A DNA stretch of 64,000 nt, taken from NCBI RefSeq assembly GCF_000165425.1, contig NW_001798973.1:64555-128554 (forward strand). Reading direction: 5' to 3'. The DNA comes from Paramecium tetraurelia (lineage: Eukaryota > Ciliophora > Oligohymenophorea > Peniculida > Parameciidae). Below are positions 1 to 12,900 of this stretch, piece after piece. Each line of letters begins with the position of its first letter. The first letter of the stretch is position 1. Both the position numbers and the translations under genes were made by a program. The notes beneath the pieces are model-generated. The model was not told the DNA's origin. It was given only the letters and a program-made list of their open reading frames with translations, and did no database searches.

Positions 1-576
1 AGAAGCTAAAGAATTCAGAAATCACGTGAGTGAATAAATTATTCATAATGAATCCAGATAAGCTCGTTTCTTAGAGTAAAAGGACTTAGTTGCCTAATTG
101 ATTGTTGAATATTAAAATGCCTTCAATAAAATTGGAGAGACCTACAAAATTAGAATCGATGATTATGTTGAAGATGGAGTATTTGACAAGACTGTTGATT
201 TTGATAAAAGGTATCAATTAGATATACATATTGTAGATCATTAACTGACCTCTATGGAGATAAGGAGAACAATTTCGAATAATACGTAGATGATTTAGTA
301 AGTGGTGTTGCTACTCCAGTTGAAGTACCAGTAGTTGAAGAAGATCCAGAACTATCAGGTGTTTTTGAAGGTGGAAGCGAGTCAGAAAGTGAAGAGGCTG
401 AATCTGCCGAAGAAGTAGAGGAGACTGTTACTGAAGGAACACAAGAGAGTGCTACTGAAGAAGTAGTTGAGACCGCAACAGAAGAACCAGTTGAGACTAC
501 AACTCAACCAGAGGTTGAAACTACAAATGAAGAAACCAATCATTTTGAATAAGGCGAAGTTCAACAATCTGTTTGA
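1..576 (+). CDS. C-terminal part of an acidic protein (5' partial)
   Basis: The gene enters from the left edge; exons read 1-25, 58-210 and 237-576, ending at TGA 574-576. Introns of 32 bp (26-57) and 26 bp (211-236) restore one frame. The middle part is mixed charged sequence (IRIDDYVEDGVFDKTVDFDK) and the last 90 or so residues are dominated by Glu, Thr and Val (repeats such as VEETVTEG and TEEPVETTT). No domain was recognised. An acidic, disordered tail like this occurs in chaperones and secreted or organellar proteins alike, so no function is assigned. The second intron is typical and well supported; the first is less certain because so little upstream exon is present. Confidence 0.6.
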
Positions 577-649
577 TTCTATTAAAATAAATAAATATTT
601 ATATCAAGACACAAAATAGTGTGCAAAATTATTCACCTAAAGAATTATA

Positions 650-1695
650 ATGAGTATGACTATTCACTATTAAAACTGGGATCATAATTTCGCCAGATTA
701 AATCTTAAGATTAAATGTTTTATAGATGAATTAGAATCATCTAAAATTTGTATTGATTGTAATTTTTAATAGACTGTTGATGCAATTTATGAGGAACATG
801 TTACATCATTTCAATATTTATATAGAATTGAAAAGACACAAAATAATTTAGTTGATTTTATTATCTATATTATTTAGATCTTTTTAAAATAAATAAAAAA
901 TATGAATATCTTAAATAATTCACTGTAAGAGCCTTAAAAACCTTAATCTCCTTAATCCTATTTTGTTAAATTCAACTCACCTTACACAATCAATAAATTT
1001 ATGAATTTCCTTAAAGCAATTATTCCTATAGCATTGATATTTAGGTTTATTAGACTAAGACAAAGTTTAAAGCTCCGATAGAGCTTTAAGAATTCAGCTG
1101 CTAAATTGGGTTATTTTTTAAAGGTTAAATATACGAAATAAACACAAATTTAATTGAATTAAGGAGAAATTTTAATTTAAAAAATCTTTAATTTACCTGC
1201 TTAGAGAAGATTATATTTATAAAGCTGAATAATTTTCTACCGATATTTTTCTATATTTAAAACAAATAGAATAAAGGAAAATTAAGACGAACATGTTAAT
1301 TAGGCAAATTAGCTTCAGATCTTCGAATATTAATTATGTCATCAACTATGAGAATGATAATAAGATATTATTAGACCCTCTTCCTTCTAAATTTCTTTAG
1401 TTGATTACCATAAAGGAATTTTTGTAAATGAAAGAGGTTGAAATTTAGAGTGTATGAAGGATATCTTGGAAATAAGATATATTCCTCATTAATTCAGAAT
1501 TTAACAAAGGTTACTTCAATAAAAATACTTTTTTATGAACTCTTGTTTTTAGTATCTAGTATTTTAATTATTGCTAATAATAAATCAAGATTATGTGAAG
1601 AAATATATCCAAAGAATGTAATGAAGAGCAATAATTATATTAATATAGTAAATTAAAATATATTAAAATATGGAAAGGTTATTAATGGAGAGTGA
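650..1695 (+). CDS. Unknown protein, about 326 aa
   Basis: Starts at ATG 650 and ends at TGA 1693-1695. Three exons (650-1123, 1164-1423, 1449-1695) joined by introns of 40 and 25 bp give 327 codons in one frame; without them three overlapping frames each stop early. The 40-bp intron is long for this genome, so that join is the weak point. The protein is basic with hydrophobic stretches: one near residue 125 (FLKAIIPIALIFRFIR) and one near residue 280 (FYELLFLVSSILIIA), suggesting membrane association. The arrangement is loosely like a peroxin or other small membrane protein, but no signature residues were recognised and no function is claimed. Confidence 0.5.
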
Positions 1696-1783
1696 ATTTG
1701 ATGTATATTTTATTTTAATGTCGATAATAATGGTATTTGATAATTATCACATTTTAGTTTATAAATTAAATAAATATAATTAA

Positions 1784-4700
1784 ATGGGTTAGCCTAGTCT
1801 TAGGTACTCTAAACCTCCAGATGATGCTTTGCTAATTTCCTTACCCATTAGAAATAGTCTAGAAGTAAAGTTCAATCCTAATAATTCGATAGGCTGTTGT
1901 AGTGAGACTGGATCGTTCTGCTTAATATCCTCCTCTAGACACAAAGGAATGGGGGTAATTCCTGTATTAAATTAACCTTCCTTTGGATAAGAAAAATAAG
2001 CTGAATCTTCTTAATGATAGTACAAAACCTTAATAATATATAGATTTCAAAGCGCAAATTCTATATTAGTATCTAAAATCAAAAAAGAAGAATGTTGAGC
2101 CTGCCATTTTGGGGACCGAAGAAGGACTTGAAGACTTATTGGTTTATTTGCGATCATTATCAAAATAAGACTTATCCAAATATATTGTGGAAAAAAATCT
2201 TATTGAGAAATTAACAAAGCTATGTCAAACTGATTGCGAAGGTCATCACGATAAAGAAGTATTAAATCATATTATTGATAGTGTCTTATTTTAAATATCA
2301 TATTATTGGCATTAGAATCTGATAACAATCTCGAAATCCCGACTTCTTCGTTAAACGAATTCTGCATGATCTTGAATCCCCTTCACATTGTAAACTTTTC
2401 GTTAATACTTGAAATTTATGTGTTGATTTGCAAATTTTAGACTGATGAGCGCATGCTTCAAATAGCTTTAGCGTGGTTGGAAATGAAACGTCAAGGACAT
2501 TGGAATTATCCCATTGAACCTTTCATCCAACTGCTTTAATCCAATAAAAGCGTGTTTGCAATAGCCAACATGTGTAGATTTCTTAATTACTTTATGGAAG
2601 CCCATGCAGACTAAACTTATAGCTATAAATTGAAGAAGAGTTTCATCTAATACGGACTAAGAATCTTACTTTAGGATGTGAAGAGCAAAATACAAAGTGG
2701 AAGTTATTAATTGCAAGATTGCACATATGCAGCTATGGATTAGCAATTAATGGAATAATACTTGATGCTAAAAGATAATCCAGCAAGAAAACGAAAGGTG
2801 TTACCTCCAGATGGAAAACCTGTAGAATTAAGCATTTGTGCCAAACTATGTCACGAATTGTTTATCGATTTGAATAACACTAATGCTTCTACTAAGTTTT
2901 AAAAGGTATGCGAAGAAGCTACGGCACAAATAGATGCATTTCTTTTTTTAACAGAGGACATTGATGAAGAATTGAAAGGTCATAAGGGGCCAACCTAGAA
3001 GGATAATAATATTAGTCAATTTCGAAGACAACAATCTATCTCCAACATTTATGAAGTTGAAGATTCATAAGAAATTAGAATCCCCAATTTAGACTATAAT
3101 TAACTTAACACATAAGTGAGAGAAGCCCCCACAATTTAAGAGACTGTTAAAATCCTTGATGATTACGTTACCTAACAAGCTAATGTTGGAGTGAATCCAG
3201 TATCTTAACTAATTCAAACAACAGCTCAAAAACTCTTGGAATTAAAAAAGAATGATCCTACACATTTAGAATTAGTAGAAGCTGAAAAAAAATGCACATA
3301 ATTAGAATAACAGTTGAGAAAGATCTATGAATAAAAAGATAAGTATTTTTAAGAGATGAAAGAACTAGAAAGTAAATTAGAATAATAATCTAAACTTATT
3401 GAATAATTACAATCAGCAGCCCCAGCTTCATAGGTAAGTACTACCATCTCAGCTCCAAACCCACCTTAAATAGCACCTCCACCACCTCCTCCTCCACCAC
3501 CACCTCCTCCAGGAGGTTTATTAACTGCGCCACCTCCTCCACCGCCGCCACCTCCCCCTCCTCCTCCTGGGGGTTCATTAACTGCACCTCCTCCACCACC
3601 ACCACCTCCTCCTCCTGGAGGCAGACTTCCACCTCCTCCTCCACCTCCTCCTGGTGGAATGCCTCCTCCTCCTCCTATGCCTGGAAGAGCTCCTCCTCCT
3701 CCACCAGGAGCAGCTAAACCAGGAAAATAGAAATGCAATCCAACTAAGCCAATGAAATAAGTTCCGTGGGTTTTGATTAAAGAAGACAAGATAAAGGGAA
3801 CAATTTGGGAGAAATTAGATGATAAAAAGATTAAATTAGATGTGGAATTATTAGAGGAGAAGTTTTCAAGACCAGAACCTACTCAGAGATCGCAATCTAC
3901 TATAGTACAACCTTTGAAACCATAAAAAGTATCGTAATTATCCTCAGAGAGATGTAAAAATGTAGAACTTGTCATTTCAAGATTAAAACTAAGTGCTTTT
4001 ACATTGAAGGAGGCACTTTTGGCAATAGATTATGATGTGTTAACGGAAGATAAAGTTGGTATGTTAATAAATGCAGTTCCTGAGAAGGAAGAGTAGGAAC
4101 TATTTTTACATTATTAGCCTGAAGATATTAATTTAGTGGCAGTTCCTGATTAATTCTTTATGGATTTAAGTCCAATTCCATAAATAAAATTGAGAGTGGA
4201 GGCAATAACGATTGCATATGAATGGAAAGAATTAGCCTCAACAATAACGGCAAAATAGGAGAAGATTAAGGTTGGAATTAAAATGTAGAGAGAAGATGAG
4301 AAGCTTCCCATTTTATTGGAATATTCATTGGCACATGGAAATTACTTGAATGGGCAATCAGCCAAAGGAGGAGCTAGTGCATTTAAATTGGACATAATGT
4401 CTTAATTGGATGATGTTAAATCAAATGACAATAAGACAAATTTATTGATTGTGATTTTGGAGAAAGTTGAAAGAGAAATTGGGTGTTTGTATGACGTTGA
4501 ATTTTTGGCAAAGATAGATTATGAATTCTTATCGAAAATTTCATTGTAAACAATAGGATAAGATTTGAATGAATTAAAAAGAATGTAAAGAGTGGTTGAA
4601 AGAGCCTAAAAGTCATAGGGAGAAGATTCTAATGACAAAGCAGCCGAAAAGTAAAAATTCAACTAAATTTTAATTTAGATTCAAGATTTTATTTGATCAG

Positions 4701-5139
4701 TTAGAAGAGACTTGTGGGACAATTGACAAAAATAATAAAGACCTAGATTTGGTATACAAAGATTTGTTGAATCATTATTGTGAAGATTAAAAAACCCAGT
4801 CTGACGAGTTTTTTTAGAAAATCGAAAGAATATGGACAGATTATAAAAATGTAAGAACATATTGATCATTAGGCTAAAGCATAAATGGATAGAACTAAGC
4901 AAGCTTAACAAAAAGAATAAGAAAAGTTGATGAGATCCTAATCTAATTTAGTCTAGTCATAAATGCTAATGTCTTCATCAATAACGCAAATGAGTCAAAA
5001 CGAACCAATTAAGTAAGAGGAGAAGGCCTCACCAGCTCCAGTAACGGAGAAGAAGGATCCAAAGGAAGTATTGGCGGAATTGAAAATGTTGCAATCAAAG
5101 AAAGCCGAATTAGCAGCGAAGAGATAATAACAAAAATGA
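1784..5139 (+). CDS. Formin (FH1-FH2 actin nucleator), about 1080 aa
   Basis: Formins nucleate and processively elongate unbranched actin filaments; FH1 recruits profilin-actin and the FH2 dimer caps the barbed end. Introns at 1964-1991, 2281-2315, 4651-4678 and 4851-4872 give 1081 codons. The N-terminal half (to about residue 400) is helical and looks like the GBD/FH3 regulatory region of diaphanous-type formins. A coiled-coil stretch (about 470-530) precedes a proline-rich FH1 with runs of 8-13 Pro separated by GG and small spacers (3475-3715). FH2 follows, with the recognisable block GNYLNGQSAKGGASAFKLD and then DDVKSNDNKTNLL. A basic/glutamine tail after FH2 could be a DAD-like segment, but no clear DAD was seen. 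The starting ATG is the first in frame. Confidence 0.92.
3475..3715 (+). repeat. Proline-codon low-complexity tract (formin FH1)
   Basis: A block rich in CCA/CCT/CCG triplets that encodes the FH1 polyproline segments of the formin. It is the most GC-rich short stretch nearby, and its antisense reading frames (Gly- and Glu/Val-rich) are shadows. Slippage-prone: tract length is likely to vary between strains. Confidence 0.9.
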
Positions 5140-5233
5140 AAGTGATTTATGTTAATATATCAAACGTGATTAAGTTTAATAAAAGATAAGAATAAATGGA
5201 TACTTTATTCATGCTAAATTATTTATTTAAATC

Positions 5234-6314
5234 ATGATATTTGGAATTTTTGCTTTGTTATCTACATTGATTTGGGCTGAAACTGCCACAAGCGAAGTGA
5301 CCAGAGATTATTGCTCTCTTCCTGATCCAATTTATGCGGACGGTGTTTCAGCAGCAGATTTTGGTGCAGCAGGTTGGAGTTATGCTAACGCTGCAACCTG
5401 GGCAGGTATTTAGGGATGATATATCAGATTTTGTTGTAACGTGCGGGGGTAGTTTCTAATCTCCTATAGACATCGTCACAAGTGGAAGTACTCAAGAATC
5501 TGTTCAACCACAAATCAACTATAAAAGTAAGGACGCTAATACTGCTTATGAAGAAGCAAACAGTAATAAATTTGATGACATAATTTTAGAGCCATACACC
5601 AAAGAATATGAAGGAGAGTACTCAGAAATAGAGGTAACCGATGCCTCTGGTTCTGTCATTCGTTATTATGCCAAATAATTCCACATTCACACACCATCAG
5701 AACATACTATAGATGGTAAATATTATGATTTGGAAATCCATTTTGTTCATCAAGTAAATATAACATCATTCTAGGCTATCCAAGATGATGAATAAGATTG
5801 TAACAAAGTCAAAAATAAACTAACTGTATTCGGAATTATGTTTTAAGAATCCTCAAGTGCTACGGATTACGACGTATTTAAACCATGGTTCGATTCCAAT
5901 GCTACAGGGGAGGTCGAATCCTTTGATTTAAAGTAACCATTTTACAATCTAAATTAGTGATTTCTTCTCCAAAATGTCTGATAACACCTATTATCATTAT
6001 AATGGAAGTCTAACCACACTTCCTTGTTCATAAACTGTCAATTGGGTCGTATTCTAATAAGCGTTACCTATTTCATCAACCTAATTGAAATAGTTTTAGG
6101 ATTTCCTCGGTGACTCTACTGTGTTCCCAATTAAACACAATAACAGACCCATCTAACACTTAAATGGAAGAAAGATTTTGAAAGGAGTAATTTAAATTCA
6201 TAATATAATTAGACTGCCATTGCTGCAAGTGTAACTGAGATACCAGATGTGGAAGCCTCATTTGCTTAGACACTTGCTATGGCTATTTTAATGACCGTCT
6301 TTTTGATTTAATGA
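5234..6314 (+). CDS. Alpha-type carbonic anhydrase, secreted, probably GPI-anchored
   Basis: Interconverts CO2 and bicarbonate at the cell surface. Introns 5406-5427, 5933-5957 and 6187-6212 give 335 aa. Residues 1-16 (MIFGIFALLSTLIWAE) are a signal peptide. The alpha-CA core follows: GWSYANAATW, CGGSFQSPIDI, the zinc site FHIHTPSEH with the third His in LEIHFVH, and the proline-rich signature GSLTTLPCS. The two His of FHIH and the His of the IHFVH block match the three zinc ligands of the family, so it should be catalytically active. The last 20 residues are hydrophobic (LAMAILMTVFLI) after a small-residue region, which is the layout of a GPI-anchor signal. A type I membrane tail is the alternative. 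Confidence 0.93.
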
Positions 6315-6434
6315 GAAATTATAAATAAATATAAATTATACAAATTTTATAAATATTTATTATAAAAACTAAATTAAAATATTCTAATTACATTAAGCTA
6401 AACTGAATATATTAATAAATGATGACCCAAAATA

Positions 6435-7252
6435 TCAAACTCCTTTTTCTGCATAAACATGATTTGTCTTTTGAAATAAACATACACAAGAGGTCATCGC
6501 CACTCCAATAAATAACCCTATGATCCCAAACACCAAAGCATGATTTACATTAACTCTCGTCATTTTCCTCATCTACCCCAATTTGATATTCAATTCTGCT
6601 GTTTTCTATTGCAAAGTCTAGATTTCCTTTTCCACCCCTTTGATTGTCCCATTAAAAGTATTGGCTTCCGTAATTTACAATTAAATAAATTGCGATATCT
6701 TTATTTCTTCTTCTTTTTTTATTTCTTGCTCTTCAAATTCAATTTCCTTCTATTTCTCCAATTCCATCATCTCTTTTAATCGTTACTCTTATTATTCTTG
6801 CTCCCTTAACATCTTCTCCATTTTTTATTTTCCAGACTCTGCCAGCGAGTCAATCCATTAAACAAAGAATTCAAATCTCCTGTGATTCTCAAACTATGAA
6901 GTCGGTTTATCCTATCCAGGAGGAAAGTAAAAAATTGTTGGAAATGAATGCACCCCAAAATGATGACAAATATGCCTATTTTGTTACTCTTCACAATTCA
7001 TCTTAGCAATCAAGATATCTGGCCTGGTTGCTTTGTAGTGTTCAAACACTTAATTAAATTCTCCTGCCATATGTTGACAATATATACACCACGGAGTAAA
7101 GAAATCTAATACAACCTGTTTCGTTAAATACTTACATGTTTCTACTTCCCCAAGTGTTATTGATAGTTATTTGCAGCCAATGTGAATGCTAAAGTGCTAT
7201 GGTACCAATCTGCATTAACATCAAATAGTAATATTAGCAATACAATAATCAT
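6435..7252 (-). CDS. Thioredoxin-fold (PDI-like) type I membrane protein, 265 aa
   Basis: Signal peptide MIIVLLILLFDVNA, then a thioredoxin domain with the active-site motif PWCIYC (CxxC) and the cis-Pro region VHSFPTIFYFP. After the domain comes a Glu/Gln/Lys-rich coiled coil of about 80 residues (encoded where the plus strand is pyrimidine-rich), then one transmembrane helix (LVFGIIGLFIGVAMTSCVCLF) and a short tail. Such proteins are oxidoreductases or folding helpers of the secretory pathway; the helix would anchor it in the ER or surface membrane. One 20-bp intron (7116-7135) joins 117 nt of exon 1 to the CxxC exon. The start lies only 13 bp downstream of the stop of the ARL2-like gene on the same strand. 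Confidence 0.82.
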
Positions 7253-7265
7253 AATATTTATTTTA

Positions 7266-7845
7266 TCAACTCATCATGAAAATCCTACTTGAAATGTCTG
7301 TCACTATCCAATCGATTCCTTCCAACAATCCATCCCCAGTAACTGCTGAACATGCAATAATACCCCAATGTCTTGTTTGTATGAGATCTAATTCCAAATA
7401 CTCTCTTATTTATTGAAGACTTAAAGATTTTGGTACATCCTATTTATTACAAAAAATCAATAATGTTGCTCCTATCAATTTCTCTTATTTCAACAAATTT
7501 TATAATTCCTTTTTGCAATCATCTAAACGAGCCTTATCAGTAGAATCTACCACCCATATTAACCCATCTGTCTGTTCAAAATAATTCTTCCAATATGATC
7601 TTATTGTTTGTTACCCACCAACATCTAGCATAATTATAGAATGTGTTACCCCAACAATTAAGCTTATAACCATTATAAGAAAGTGTTTTGATATTGAAAC
7701 CCAAAGTAGGTGATATTTGAGAAATGTCTTCGCCGTTGAATTTTTTCAGTATTGTTGTCTTTCCCGCATTATCTAATCCCAAAATCAATAGTCTCATCTC
7801 CTTTTCTCTCTCCTTTGTCTTTTTGATAATTTTCAAAAGTCCCAT
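7266..7845 (-). CDS. ARL2: ARL2-type small GTPase, 184 aa
   Basis: Regulates tubulin cofactor function and ciliary or mitochondrial cargo release in other eukaryotes. The N-terminus [20 protein letters not shown] closely matches ARL2, followed by the P-loop GLDNAGKTT, switch [13 protein letters not shown], switch II DVGGQQTIRSYW, the guanine-specificity motif NKQD and SAVTG. One 25-bp intron (7625-7649) splits the codon before DVGG; unspliced, the frame runs off after CW. The spliced length, 184 aa, equals that of animal ARL2. Gly2 is present, though ARL2 proteins are generally not efficiently myristoylated. Transcribed toward the thioredoxin-fold gene, with the FHA gene upstream. Confidence 0.93.
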
Positions 7846-7898
7846 TATAAAAGAAATTAATTATATATGTATATGTTTCACTATGATTATAAATTATC

Positions 7899-9074
7899 TC
7901 ATAATCAATTCCAATACATGCTAATTAAAAAATCATTAATCTTTATTATTTACTCTTTATCCAAATAATAATTTTTATTTTGCTCCATTGCCAGCCATAT
8001 ACCATTTGAACTATTCTTCCAATTTCTCTACCGAGCATTTTCATATTATCCATCAAAAATTATCCATTTCTTTGTTTTATGATGGTACCCTATCATACCA
8101 TGATAACTAGAAACCGACTTATCATTTAGTACTATATCAGATGTTTAAACTCTTCCAATAGAAAAAAAGCAAATAGATCTTTTAGACTTATTAATCGACA
8201 ATGCATTCCTCGATAAATAAACTGGTAATGATTGTCTACGCCTATTAAATAATTATGCGCGATTTAAGCTCTCAGGTGAAGGTGTTCTTTTTGATTTTTC
8301 AACCAGCAAATAACTTTAATCCAAATTATTTTCTGAAATTCTTATGATTATACAGGATTTAGAATAGAATTCATCAAATTCCTTAAAAATATACTTAAAT
8401 TATTACTTTCTTCAATTGTACTGAATTCAAAGTCTAATAAAATTCTTTCTCTGTGATTTTCCGCTCAAAAGATTATTTAAATAGTGCATCCATACCAGAA
8501 CCCAAGCCTACCACTTTTTTATTATTCGTAATCTCAAATAATCGAGGGCTATCCAAAAAATCTCCAAAAAGTTGATTATTTTATTTTACTGTTAATTTTG
8601 ATGTCTTGCCAATAATAAATACTTTGTTTTTAATTAGTTCTTGATTTTCGCATTATCTTGATATGTTTATTAAACTTGGATATCCTCGTCTACCAGAAAT
8701 ATCTTTGAGTTTCAATTTTTATTTAGGAACAATTGCAAATTCTCCAATTCTAGAAATTATATTCTATGGAACGTCATAGCTCCTTAGAACTTAATTGTAT
8801 TGATTTTAAAATTCGGAATTGTTTACTGGTATCAACAACAAAGAGGAGTCAAGTTCAAATTAATCTCCACTAGAACTGACTCCAAAAGGTATAAATACAT
8901 AATTTTCATTGCCTCCAGAATTCCCTATTTTATATTCTACAAATTCTAAAATAATATACTTTAACCATCAATTGGGATTACTTTGTTAAATCTAGATCTG
9001 TCTTCATTCTCAACTCTAATGGTAATTCTCCTTAATCTCTTCTATAAAAAATAATAAAATACATTGTGGTTCAT
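7899..9074 (-). CDS. FHA-domain protein, 375 aa
   Basis: Three exons joined by introns at 8946-8965 (20 bp) and 8394-8421 (28 bp). The C-terminal 100 residues form a forkhead-associated domain, a phosphothreonine-binding module: FFSIGRVQTSDIVLNDKSVS carries the conserved GR and the S-x-x-H that follows (SSYHGMI), then SSNGIWL, the usual N-G turn. The N-terminal 250 residues were not recognised. Plain FHA proteins act in kinase signalling, DNA damage or cytoskeletal assembly, so the partner cannot be named. The start was chosen as the ATG that leaves one base before the first intron and so reaches the correct frame. 53 bp separate its stop from the ARL2-like start. Confidence 0.82.
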
Positions 9075-9912
9075 CTGTTTATGAGTAAAAATTATTTATA
9101 AATATTTATTATATCTCACTGACATTAAGAGCAACTTAAGAGTACGTTTATAATTTATTATCATAAGCCTATACATTAAAGATAAAAACTAAGTTGGATT
9201 TCCATTTTCAAACTTTACTCAAACATGAATATAAATGAGGGGAAATCTCTTGAAGAAAAATTTAGATCTTATTTATTATAAATTTGACCGCAAAGACTTC
9301 CAAATGTGGATTTCCAATAAACTATTCTTAGTTTAAGTCAGATAGAATTTATAAAATAATAATATATATTGAGAATATTAAAAATAAAAAAATAGGCACT
9401 AATATTAATTTTTCAAAATATACTAAAGTTCGGGATGGTATTCCTTAATAAAATCTACTTGCTTCAAATAATTAACATCTAAATTACTTCACTTGTTTGA
9501 TCATCTTAAAACCTTGTCTTCAATTCCTAATCATTGAGTAAATTAACAATAAAAGCAATGATCACTGTATTGTTCTTAAGCATTTTAATTTTTTATGTAT
9601 AAAATAATTGAGTTAATGTCTACTTTCATTTTTTATGTATTGTCTTTGGAAAACTAAACATGAATTTGCTTTATATATTAATGATATATTTAAATGTTAT
9701 AATCTTTCAATGCCATTATTATGTTATAATGAAGTTATGTACATGACATATTTTTAATGTAGAATTCAATCGATTTAAATTAATTAATTAACTAAACTTA
9801 AACAAGTTTATCAGAAAACGCATCCCCGTTAAAAAGGTAAATGATATATTGTATATTAAAGAATTTAATCATTTAAACAAATCTAATCATTTAAAGAAAA
9901 TTAATCAATTAC
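9075..9912. other. Intergenic, no gene seen
   Basis: AT-rich, with scattered TGA in all frames and no domain-like peptide. It separates the FHA gene (minus) from the giant helicase (plus), so it must hold two divergent promoters. Nothing more specific was seen. Confidence 0.6.
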
Positions 9913-12900
9913 ATGAGAGTGAAAAAGGCTTAGGAACAAAATGATGACTATAACAAAGAAGAAAAAAGACTTAATGGTTTAGGTGCCTCATTTAATGCTC
10001 AGTATCGTATAGAATCAATAAATTTCATAACCGAATTTATACCACGGTTCTTGAAATATTATGCTAATTCATAAAAGAGAGATAAGTATGCAAATGAACT
10101 GCCATTAATATCTGTAACAAATAGTCCAATTAGGGAAATCTTAGCAAAATTCGATATAAACTTATTATTCCCTGAGAGAATTTGGGAATTTTCAATGACA
10201 CGTATTTAATCAATATGATCTTAAAGCCACCTTCCTTTGGTAGCTCACTAAACATGAGTACTTAGCCTAAAACCTGGCATAAATATTATATATGATGAAA
10301 TTGATTTTAAGAGGACATTTTGAATTTCGACAAAAACCATCACATTGGAATTAGAATGATTTATCTGATTCTCATATGTATAGATTGATAGAGCTTGACC
10401 ATAAATCAAATTTGCATAATTAAAAAATTTATGAGGTCTGCAACTAATTTAAAGATCAAGAAAAAATTGCTGTACAAATAATTCCAAAATAAAAGTATAC
10501 TCTAAATTCATAGAATCAACTTTCGACTTTATAATATGTTGGTACTATTGTGTTTATATGTTATTCAAGTTATGAGGGCAAAAGTTGCATTGAACAATAT
10601 TTATCATCATTATTAGAAGATCCTTTTCTTTCACAGGATTTAGTTCTATTATAAAAAATAGAGGACAGAAATGTCAATCAATGTTATATTAAACCCAGAA
10701 AATATAAAATTAAAAATTTTTAACCAAATGAATTTAAATTTTCGGAGTAATTACAAAGATGGATAAAAAAAATGGATATCATTCATTATAAAAATCGAAT
10801 TTAAATGTAGAATGAATTAGAATCTTAATAGTATCTATTGAAAAAATACTTATTCACTCCGAATTTTGAATAATACAGAAATTTACTGAAAAATATTAAG
10901 AGTGAAAAGTTTTCGATCAATATGGAATAATTTAAAGCTATTTCCCAAGAGGGCGATATAATTTTGATTGGTAGAAGTGGAACTGGAAAAACTACTATTT
11001 CATTGTTGAAATTATTTATCACAGATGCAATATTTATGTTGAGGTAGAATCTCAATCTTTTTAAAGAATCCTCCAAAATTAATCTGTAATATAATAAGGA
11101 ACTCTAATCTGGAATTTAATTGAGGACTTTATTTTTAACATCTAGTCCTTTATTAGCTCAATAAATCAAATAGAAATATGAAAATATGGTTAAAAATGTT
11201 GAAGAGAATCTAAGATAAAAAAAAGAAGTTTAAAGGATTTCAGAATAGCAAAAAGACAATCTCAACGATAGTACAGTGTAGATCCTAGATGTGTTGGGAG
11301 AGTAAAATGAAAATGAAGGATAATTTGGGATTGAAGATGAAGATGAAGATGAAGATGAAAATGAAGAAGATGTTGATCAATATGAAAAAGAGATGGGGTG
11401 TTTTTAGACTATTTAAGATATTAAGTAGTTTCCTGCCTTTCTTACTATAAGAAAATTATTATTTCTGATTGATTCTTCATTACACAACTCTTTTTTTAAA
11501 AATAAAGATAAGATTCATGGTTCAGCTTAATGGCATAATGAATATTCTGGAGTTCTATCTCTAAATTAAAATTTCATCAATAACTTCTCATAGAAATTAG
11601 ATTCCGAAGTCCATGATCTTGACTCCAAAGAAATAATATACCACAATAATAAATTAAAGGAGGTTTCTTTGGAAATTTTTAAAGAGTTTTTCTGGCCCAA
11701 AATCTTGTAGGAATTCATTCAGATTGAAAAAGCATCCCATGATTAACTGGATCCTATGCTAATATGGTCAGAGATTATCACACTTATCAAAGGGAATGAA
11801 AAGTCATATCTATTTAACGACTTTCATCTTAGTTAAGAAGAATATCTGAAAATACATAGACCTTATAAAAACTCAAACCCGTATTCGGTATTTCAAATAT
11901 TCTCAATATATGAGAGATTAAAAACAAAACACAACTATTATGATATTCTTGATCTGATTAATCATATTAATTACCAATAAACCTTTTGTTTTGATACTAT
12001 CTAATACATGCACTATATTATACTTGATGAACTATAAGATGTTCCGAAGGCCTTGTTAATTCTGCTCAATAGAATGACTCATATTTAGCTATTTCTAGCT
12101 GGTGACAATGCTTAAAATATTGTTAAAGGTATTGGAATGCACTTCTCCCAAACAGTTAGTTGTCTCTAGTAAGAAAACAATTACAAATAGCCAATTAGAA
12201 ATGATAAATATAAGATTTCGAAAATCATATTATCATATAATTTTAGATCTAGCCATTAAATTTTATAATTAGGTAATACTTTGGTCAACGCTCTTGAATT
12301 ATTGTTTCCTTCTGACATTGATCTCCTACAAAAAGAGAAATCATGTTAATAAGGACCAAAACCAACTATTATTTAGGGTTGTGAAAATAAGGATTTGTTG
12401 AATTATTTATTACAATAATATAAAAATAATTAGAACAATTGTAGAATTCGGTTGCAATTCGGTGATTATTGTAAAAGATTAGAATTCAAAATTAAAAATT
12501 CCAATAGAATTATAGAATGCAATTGTTTTAACCATCTATGAAGCAAAAGGATTAGAATTTGAAGATGTTATTCTATTTAACTTTTTCACTGATACCAATA
12601 CTGAGGAAAATGAAGATGAAGATGACAATGTTATAAGCTTTTTTCGATATCTAGAAATAGTCAAAATCAGAATGGATAAAAATAAATGGGATGCTAAACG
12701 TATAATAAATTATTATATTTTTAGATAAAAGAATTAATTATTTAAGTTGCAAGAACATTAATTAATATGAGGTGGAGTTGACAATTCTATAAAAAGTAGA
12801 AAGTAAAAAGAAAAAATAGTAGGATGTCATAACCAAAAATTTAAACAAATTCAATATTTCTCTATAACATGAATTAAAATAGCTCTATGTGGCTGTAACC

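Noticed and set aside
3441-3789. Minus-strand Gly-rich and Glu/Val-rich ORFs
   Set aside because: Antisense of the formin proline tract; composition is a mirror of CCN repeats.
6540-6994. Plus-strand and minus-strand alternative ORFs
   Set aside because: Shadows of the thioredoxin-fold gene's coiled coil.
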